DNA from: Chloroflexota bacterium
GTDB lineage: Bacteria; Chloroflexota; Limnocylindria; Limnocylindrales; CSP1-4
Length of the DNA: 9,277 nt
NCBI GenBank assembly: GCA_021786915.1
Contig: JAJYMP010000314.1
Coordinates: 1 to 9,277 of the forward strand
Reading direction: 5' to 3'
The translations under genes were made by a program, and so were the position numbers. Below the pieces are notes generated by a model, which saw only the letters and a program-made list of their open reading frames with translations, made no database searches and was not told where the DNA came from. Positions 5,301-9,277 of this stretch are shown here, piece after piece; within the stretch, counting starts at the first letter, position 1; each line of letters starts with the position of its first letter.

Positions 5301-6386
5301 TCAGTCGATCCAGCTCCCCCGGCCGGTGCACAGGTCGTACCCGACCAGGCAGGGCGCGCCGTTGTTGCCCGAGGTGATGTCGCGGAACGTGATGTTCGAG
5401 CCGTAGACGTAGGCCGAGCTGACCACGGCGCCGCTGTCCGCCGCGCGGCCGGCGGTCGTCGGCGAGGAGACGCTCGTGCCGCCCACGGTGAACCAGCCCT
5501 TCTGGCCGTTGTAGGAGGTGGAGTCGTACACAGACACGCCGCTCGCCGGGTCCGCATCGAGGGACACGTCCGGGGTGGCCCGCCTGCCCGCGCAATTGAC
5601 CTGGGCGTAGCCGGCGAACGCGGCCTGCGCCGCCGTCGCGGCCTCGTAGGCGGAGCAGCCGCCGCCGCCGCTCGACCAGCCGGTCTCGCTGAATGTGGGC
5701 TGGCCGATGTTCGAGAGGAGCGTGCCGCCGACGCTGATCACGTTGGGCGACGAGGACGGGTACTGCGCCGGCAGCCCGGAGTCACCGGCCGAGACGAAGA
5801 AGCTCACGCCGCTCTGGACGAAGTGGCTGTCGTAGGCGGCCTCCCCGCTCGACTCGCTGCCGCCCCAGCTGTTGGACACGTACTGGGCGTGGGACTTGGC
5901 GTAGTCCTCGGCCGCCATGAGGTTGGTGAAGCTGTTCGACGACGCTTCGACGAGCAGGATCTTCGCGCCGGGCGCCATGGCGTGGGCCCACTGGACGTCG
6001 AGCGAGATCTCGAGGGCCCAGCCGCTGTTCGCGCGCGGATAGCGGGTGCCGCCAGTCTGGTTGACCTTCTGGAAGCAGCCGTTGGCCGTCGTGCAGGGCG
6101 GCAGCCCGAACTGGCTGCTGAACACGCCGAGGTCATTCGCGGCGCTCGGGTCGTCGTAGGCGTCCACGATCGCGATCGTCTTGCCGGTGCCGGACGTGGG
6201 CGACACCGTGTAGTTGTAGGCGGTGTAGATGCTCTTCGGCGAGAGGCCGGTCGGCGAGATTGACGGGTTGGGCTTCGCGTGGAAGTCCGGGTGCGCGTAC
6301 ATCTCTCGGGGGCTGGCGGCGACGGCGGGCACCGCCAGGGTCAGGGCGAACAGGGAACCGACAGCTACGGACGCGACGCGTCGCAC
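5301..6386 (-). CDS. Secreted S53 family (sedolisin) serine-carboxyl peptidase
   Basis: 361 residues from GTG 6386, with GGGAGAG seven bases upstream. Residues 1-24 are a signal peptide (MRRVASVAVGSLFALTLAVP, then AVAA). The S53 catalytic set is complete by motif: E126 and D130 in WALEISLDVQW, oxyanion D202 in SAGDSG, and S305 in GGTSVSSP. The C-terminal calcium-site pattern is present as D336-I337 (DITSGNNG) and YDLCTGRGS. Three cysteine pairs are possible (C99/C104, C244/C265, C346/C353), fitting an exported protein. The enzyme should degrade proteins outside the cell, usually at acid pH. Oddities: there is no recognisable N-terminal propeptide (classical sedolisins carry one of nearly 200 residues), and the stretch between S305 and the calcium site (about 30 residues) looks short. 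Compact propeptide-less S53 homologues are known in bacteria. The gene is monocistronic with its own promoter. Confidence 0.9.
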   Translation of the reverse strand: MRRVASVAVGSLFALTLAVPAVAASPREMYAHPDFHAKPNPSISPTGLSPKSIYTAYNYTVSPTSGTGKTIAIVDAYDDPSAANDLGVFSSQFGLPPCTTANGCFQKVNQTGGTRYPRANSGWALEISLDVQWAHAMAPGAKILLVEASSNSFTNLMAAEDYAKSHAQYVSNSWGGSESSGEAAYDSHFVQSGVSFFVSAGDSGLPAQYPSSSPNVISVGGTLLSNIGQPTFSETGWSSGGGGCSAYEAATAAQAAFAGYAQVNCAGRRATPDVSLDADPASGVSVYDSTSYNGQKGWFTVGGTSVSSPTTAGRAADSGAVVSSAYVYGSNITFRDITSGNNGAPCLVGYDLCTGRGSWID

Positions 6387-6445
6387 GGACGTTCTCTCCC
6401 GACTTGCGCAGCACAGGCGTCCCGGGCGGGACGCGGTTGGGCGTC

Positions 6446-6474
6446 ATGCTAGTGACGTCGTCAAGGTGTGTCGA
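6446..6474 (-). promoter_or_regulatory. Sigma70-type promoter of the S53 gene with embedded palindrome
   Basis: Minus strand TCGACA (6474-6469), a 17-base spacer, then TAGCAT (6451-6446). The -35 matches TTGACA in five of six positions. Start would be near 6439, giving a leader of about 50 bases. The spacer contains TGACGACGTCA (6463-6453), a palindrome of 5-base arms around one central base, well placed for a repressor. Confidence 0.5.
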
Positions 6475-6681
6475 TGGCATCGTTCGTATTCCGCGTTGCG
6501 CCCCCGCACCGCCCCGTTGTCGGCCCGCTCAGACCCCGTCGGCCATCGTGCGCGGGCTGCCCTCGCCATCGACTTCGCCACGCGGGCATGCCGGCGACTG
6601 GGGCCGGGTCACCGGGCCGGAAGAGCAGGCTGCACGGCGGCAGGGTGTCGACGGGCGGACTCCCGTGGGCGGGCACTGAGG
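6475..6681. other. Gap between the S53 promoter and the end of ettA; no gene seen
   Basis: About 200 bases with no supported ORF, tRNA or repeat family. It holds weak hairpins: ACGGG-CGGACT-CCCGT (6651-6666), a possible ettA terminator lacking a T tract, and GGCCGGGTCACCGGGCC (6602-6618), symmetric except for one mismatch. Confidence 0.4.
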
Positions 6682-8358
6682 TCAGCCGGCCAGGCGCTTG
6701 TAGCGGATGCGGTGCGGCTGGTCCGCCGCGGCGCCGAGCTCCTTGTGGCGGAACGCCTCGTAGTCGCTCACGTTGCCCTCGAAGAAGCGGACCTGGCTGT
6801 CGCCCTCGAAGGCGAGGACGTGGGTCGCGATCCGGTCGAGGAACCAGCGGTCGTGGCTGATGACCACGGCGCACCCCGGGAACGACTCGAGCCCGGCCTC
6901 GAGCGCGCGCAGCGTGTCCACGTCGAGGTCGTTGGTGGGCTCGTCGAGGAGCAGCACGTTGCCGTTGGTCTGGAGCAGCTTCGCGAGGTGGACGCGATTG
7001 CGCTCCCCGCCCGACAGGGTGCCCACGAGCTTCTGCTGGTCGGTGCCCCGGAAGTTGAACGAGGAGACGTACGCGCGGGCCGGCACTTCGCGCGCGCCGG
7101 CGCGGACCACCTCGACGCCGTGGGTGATCTCCGCGAACACGGTCTTGTCCGGGTCGAGCTCGTCGCGAGCCTGGTCCACGTACGAGAGCCGGACGGTGTC
7201 GCCGATGGTGATCGACCCCGCGTCGGGCGCCTCCTGGCCCATCACCATCCGGAACAGCGTCGTCTTGCCGGCGCCGTTGGGGCCGATGATCCCGACGATC
7301 CCGGAGCGCGGCAGGCTGAACGTGAGGTCCTCGATCAGGAGCCGGTCGCCGAACCCCTTGCGCAGGCCCTTGACTTCGATCACCTGGTCGCCCAGGCGCG
7401 GGCCGGGCGGGATGGCGATCTCGAGCTCGCGCGCGACCACCTTCTCGTCGTTGGCCTCGGCCAGCAGCTGCTCGTAGGAGGACAGGCGGGCCTTGCCCTT
7501 GGACTGGCGCGCCCGGGGCGACATGCGCACCCACTCGAGCTCGCGGGCAAGCGTCCGCTGCTTGGCGTCGGCCTGCTTCTGCTCGGTGGCCATGCGCGCG
7601 AGCTTCTGCTCCAGCCAGCCCGAGTAGTTCCCGGCGAAGGGGATGCCGCGCCCGCGGTCGAGCTCGAGGATCCACTGGGCGACGTTGTCGAGGAAGTAGC
7701 GGTCGTGGGTGATCGCGACCACGGTGCCGCTGTACTCCTGGAGGAACCGCTCCAGCCAGTCGACCGACTCGGCGTCGAGGTGGTTGCTGGGCTCGTCGAG
7801 CAGCAGCAGGTCCGGGTGGCGCATCAGCAGCCGCGCGAGCGCCACGCGCCGCCTCTCGCCGCCCGAGAGCGTCGTCACGTCCGCGCCATCCGGAGGGCAG
7901 CGGAGCGCGTCCATCGCGATGTCCACGTTGCGCTCGAGGTTCCACGCGTCGGCCGCCGCGATCTTGTCCTCGAGCGCCGCCTGCTCGGCACCAACCGCCT
8001 CGTAGTCCGCGTCGGGCTCCGACCACTTGGCCATCACGGCGTTGTACTGCTCGATGAGCGCCTGGACCTCGCGCACGCCGTCGAGCACGTTGCCCTTGAC
8101 GTCCTTGGCCGGGTCGAGCTTCGGCTCCTGCTCGAGGTAGCCCACCGTGAAGCCGGGCGTCAGGCGCGCCTCGCCCGTGAACCCGTCGTCGAGCCCGGCC
8201 ATGATCCGCAGCAGGCTCGACTTGCCGGCGCCGTTCGGCCCGATGACGCCGATCTTGGCGCCGGGGTAGAACGAGATCGAGATGTCCTCGAGCACCGTCT
8301 TGTCGGGCGGGTAGTGGCGGCCGAGGCGATAGGTCGTGTAGATGAACTCAGCGGGCAT
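6682..8358 (-). CDS. ettA: Energy-dependent translational throttle protein EttA (ABC-F ATPase)
   Basis: 558 residues, against 555 in E. coli EttA. The start ATG 8358 (MPAEFIYTTYRLGRHYPPDK) aligns with the E. coli N-terminus; 17 more codons upstream to 8409 are open but not conserved-looking. Two ATPase cassettes in one chain: Walker A GPNGAGKS (40-47) and GPNGAGKT (359-366), signature LSGGE (164-168 and 448-452), Walker B LLLLDEP with E189 and LLLDEP with E473, switch histidines H218 and H502. An insertion about 90-145 corresponds to the EttA arm, and the charged linker about 247-300 (EQKLARMATEQKQADAKQ, then SPRARQSKGKARLSSYE) is the P-site-tRNA-interacting linker. No membrane segments. EttA binds the ribosomal E site and gates the first elongation step according to ATP/ADP. 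TACCCT lies eight bases upstream and no Shine-Dalgarno sequence is present. Confidence 0.95.
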   Translation of the reverse strand: MPAEFIYTTYRLGRHYPPDKTVLEDISISFYPGAKIGVIGPNGAGKSSLLRIMAGLDDGFTGEARLTPGFTVGYLEQEPKLDPAKDVKGNVLDGVREVQALIEQYNAVMAKWSEPDADYEAVGAEQAALEDKIAAADAWNLERNVDIAMDALRCPPDGADVTTLSGGERRRVALARLLMRHPDLLLLDEPSNHLDAESVDWLERFLQEYSGTVVAITHDRYFLDNVAQWILELDRGRGIPFAGNYSGWLEQKLARMATEQKQADAKQRTLARELEWVRMSPRARQSKGKARLSSYEQLLAEANDEKVVARELEIAIPPGPRLGDQVIEVKGLRKGFGDRLLIEDLTFSLPRSGIVGIIGPNGAGKTTLFRMVMGQEAPDAGSITIGDTVRLSYVDQARDELDPDKTVFAEITHGVEVVRAGAREVPARAYVSSFNFRGTDQQKLVGTLSGGERNRVHLAKLLQTNGNVLLLDEPTNDLDVDTLRALEAGLESFPGCAVVISHDRWFLDRIATHVLAFEGDSQVRFFEGNVSDYEAFRHKELGAAADQPHRIRYKRLAG

Positions 8359-8366
8359 GGGATGCA

Positions 8367-8372
8367 AGGGTA
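8367..8372 (-). promoter_or_regulatory. Putative -10 box TACCCT giving a near-leaderless ettA transcript
   Basis: TACCCT is followed by TGCATCCC and then ATG 8358. A start six to eight bases after the box would place the mRNA 5' end at or within two bases of the ATG. No -35 match was identified. Confidence 0.35.
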
Positions 8373-8405
8373 CCGGCTCAGGAGCGCTGTCTCTCCGGCG
8401 CCCGC

Positions 8406-8486
8406 TCAACGGTCGGCGCGTTGTACCGCATCGGCAGCACGACTGGATCCGGCGCCCATCGTGGCGGGCAGCGCCTCGTCCGCCAT
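8406..8486 (-). CDS. Candidate 26-residue small ORF with strong ribosome binding site
   Basis: ATG 8486 to TGA 8406 encodes MADEALPATMGAGSS followed by RAADAVQRADR, an Ala-rich, possibly helical, soluble peptide. GGAAGGAG ends seven bases before the ATG, the best Shine-Dalgarno match in the window. It lies in the 169-base gap between yjjG (stop 8528) and ettA (start 8358) on the same strand, 39 bases after the yjjG stop to its start and 47 bases before ettA. No family is recognised. It could be a small protein, a leader peptide for ettA, or the remnant of a decayed gene start. Confidence 0.4.
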   Translation of the reverse strand: MADEALPATMGAGSSRAADAVQRADR

Positions 8487-8493
8487 GTCGGCA

Positions 8494-8501
8494 CTCCTTC
8501 C
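8494..8501 (-). promoter_or_regulatory. Ribosome binding site GGAAGGAG of the 26-residue ORF
   Basis: Eight bases complementary to the 16S 3' end, seven bases before ATG 8486. It stands out because neighbouring large genes (ettA, yjjG) have weak or no such sites. Confidence 0.5.
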
Positions 8502-8527
8502 GGTGTCACGCCGCCCCGATCGCGCCG

Positions 8528-9220
8528 TCAGTGCCCCAGCAGCGCCGGCAGCTCCTCGAGGCGGCGGATCTCGTGGGTGGGAGCCGGAGCGTCGCCGCGC
8601 CCATGAGCCCGCGGGTTGAACCAGCAGGTGTCCAGCCCCGCGGCCACGCCGCCCGCGATGTCGGAGCTCAGGCTGTCGCCGATCATGAGGACGTCGCTCC
8701 GGTCGGGCCCGCCCATCCGCTCGAGCGCCGCCGCGAAGATGGCAGGATCGGGCTTGGCGGCGCCGACCTCCTCCGAGATGACCAGGTGCTCGACCACCCC
8801 GGCCAGCGGCGAGCGGGCGATGCGTGGCCGCTGCACGTCCGACAGCCCGTTGGTGATGATCGCGACGCGGTGATCCGCACGCAGCGACTCGACCACCGCG
8901 AGGGCCCCGTCCGTGAGGTGCGCCTGCATCGCCAGCTGCCCGAGGTAGACCGCGCTGAACGCGACCGGGTCCAGCGCGAGGCCCAGCTCGGCGAACAGCT
9001 CCTCGAACCGCACCACCCGGAGCCGAGCGGGCGTGACCCTCCCCTGCTCCAGGGCCCGCCAGGCTCGCGCGTTCACCACGCGGTACGCGGCAAGCCAGCG
9101 ATCGTCGAACGCCACGCCCTGCGCCTCGAAGGCGCCGCGGACGGCCTCGTTCTCGGCGCGCCCGTAGTCGAACAGGGTGTCGTCGGCGTCGAACAGCAGC
9201 CAGGGGTAGCGGATGGTCAC
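8528..9220 (-). CDS. yjjG: YjjG/YfnB-type HAD hydrolase (noncanonical pyrimidine nucleotidase)
   Basis: 230 residues from GTG 9220. HAD motifs in order: motif I DADDTLFDYG (nucleophile D11, acid D13), motif II IITNG (T123), motif III K156 in EVGAAKPDPAIF, motif IV GDSLSSDIAGG (D182, D187). The whole layout parallels E. coli YjjG (DADETLF, IITNGFSALQQ, LLVISEEVGVAKPN, VLMVGDTAESDILGG, GLATCWLN). YjjG dephosphorylates noncanonical pyrimidine 5'-nucleotides and helps keep them out of DNA. A helical cap domain occupies about 17-105. Cytoplasmic. No strong Shine-Dalgarno sequence precedes the GTG; an upstream gene ends within ten bases, so coupling is plausible. Exact substrate in this organism is inferred from the family. 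Confidence 0.9.
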   Translation of the reverse strand: MTIRYPWLLFDADDTLFDYGRAENEAVRGAFEAQGVAFDDRWLAAYRVVNARAWRALEQGRVTPARLRVVRFEELFAELGLALDPVAFSAVYLGQLAMQAHLTDGALAVVESLRADHRVAIITNGLSDVQRPRIARSPLAGVVEHLVISEEVGAAKPDPAIFAAALERMGGPDRSDVLMIGDSLSSDIAGGVAAGLDTCWFNPRAHGRGDAPAPTHEIRRLEELPALLGH

Positions 9221-9227
9221 GAGCTGA

Positions 9228-9277
9228 TCACCCGCCGCTCGTGCCCAGGGCCCTGGCCAGTCCGTGGTGCTGGAGCA
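9228..9277 (-). CDS. 3' end of an upstream gene (partial, frame uncertain)
   Basis: Reading in from the right edge, one frame gives LQHHGLARALGTSGG and stops at TGA 9230-9228, eight bases before... the yjjG GTG region begins; this resembles an ordinary helical protein tail. A second frame ends at the TGA overlapping the yjjG GTG (9219-9217). With about 50 bases available the choice cannot be settled, and no function can be given. Confidence 0.25.
   Translation of the reverse strand, partial: LQHHGLARALGTSGG

Noticed and set aside
6682..8358. ABC-F antibiotic-resistance protein or half-transporter
   Set aside because: The N-terminus, arm, linker and total length match EttA; there are no membrane segments, and resistance-type ABC-F proteins differ in the linker.
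8359..8409. Upstream ATG 8409 as the ettA start
   Set aside because: EttA homologues begin at the Met of MPAEFIYT, and the extension contains a likely -10 box.
6229..8619. Very long plus-strand open frame spanning the S53 start and all of ettA
   Set aside because: It is Arg/Val/Glu-rich low-information sequence antisense to two genes with complete catalytic motifs; long antisense frames are expected at this GC content.
9245..9256. 12-base perfect palindrome CCAGGGCCCTGG
   Set aside because: It lies in what is probably the coding tail of the upstream gene; such GC palindromes are expected by chance here.
1..9277. CRISPR arrays, tRNA/rRNA, IS elements, attachment sites, defence genes
   Set aside because: I looked through gaps on both strands and found no repeat-spacer pattern, tRNA T-loop signature, transposase motif or terminal inverted repeats.

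Overview
The window is very GC-rich (about 70 percent) with strong G/C preference at third codon positions. Genes are recognisable from protein motifs. The combination of a substrate-binding protein beside a peptidase-MA-like protein, a CysS-tail/GT2 fusion and TAnnnT boxes a few bases from start codons suggests a free-living GC-rich Chloroflexota bacterium (Limnocylindria-like). A GC-rich actinobacterium cannot be excluded. This lineage call is inference. Gene order looks chromosomal: there are no transposases, integrases, phage genes, CRISPR arrays or RNA genes that I can support.

Layout, left to right. Positions 1-2515, minus strand, look like one transcription unit read from right to left: a candidate 53-residue small gene, a membrane-tethered family 5 ABC substrate-binding protein, and the first 221 residues of a secreted peptidase-MA-like protein that runs off the left edge. 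Adjacent genes overlap by a few bases. Positions 2516-2668 are non-coding and hold a promoter-like box and a pair of inverted GAGGCCTCGC repeats. Positions 2669-3640 (minus) encode an unusual fusion of a cysteinyl-tRNA-synthetase-tail-like helix region to a glycosyltransferase-2-like domain. Positions 3744-4550 (minus) encode a CPBP intramembrane protease homologue. A 155-base divergent gap separates it from 4706-5200 (plus), a flavodoxin-domain protein of the HemG type. This converges, across two hairpins, on 5301-6386 (minus), a secreted S53 (sedolisin) peptidase. After a 295-base gap come 6682-8358 (minus), the ABC-F translation factor EttA; a 26-codon ORF with an excellent ribosome binding site; 8528-9220 (minus), a YjjG-type HAD nucleotidase; and the tail of one more gene at the right edge.

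How the genes fit together: the SBP and peptidase-MA-like genes are clearly coupled. With the secreted S53 peptidase and the CPBP protein they give the region a loose theme of extracytoplasmic proteolysis and peptide capture, but only the first pair is physically an operon. EttA and YjjG are housekeeping functions (ribosome energy sensing, nucleotide sanitation). I see no defence, biosynthetic or mobile system. The most interesting items are a recurrent leaderless-promoter architecture (TAnnnT 5-8 nt from start codons), two small ORFs not explained by the large genes, and the fusion protein at 2669-3640.
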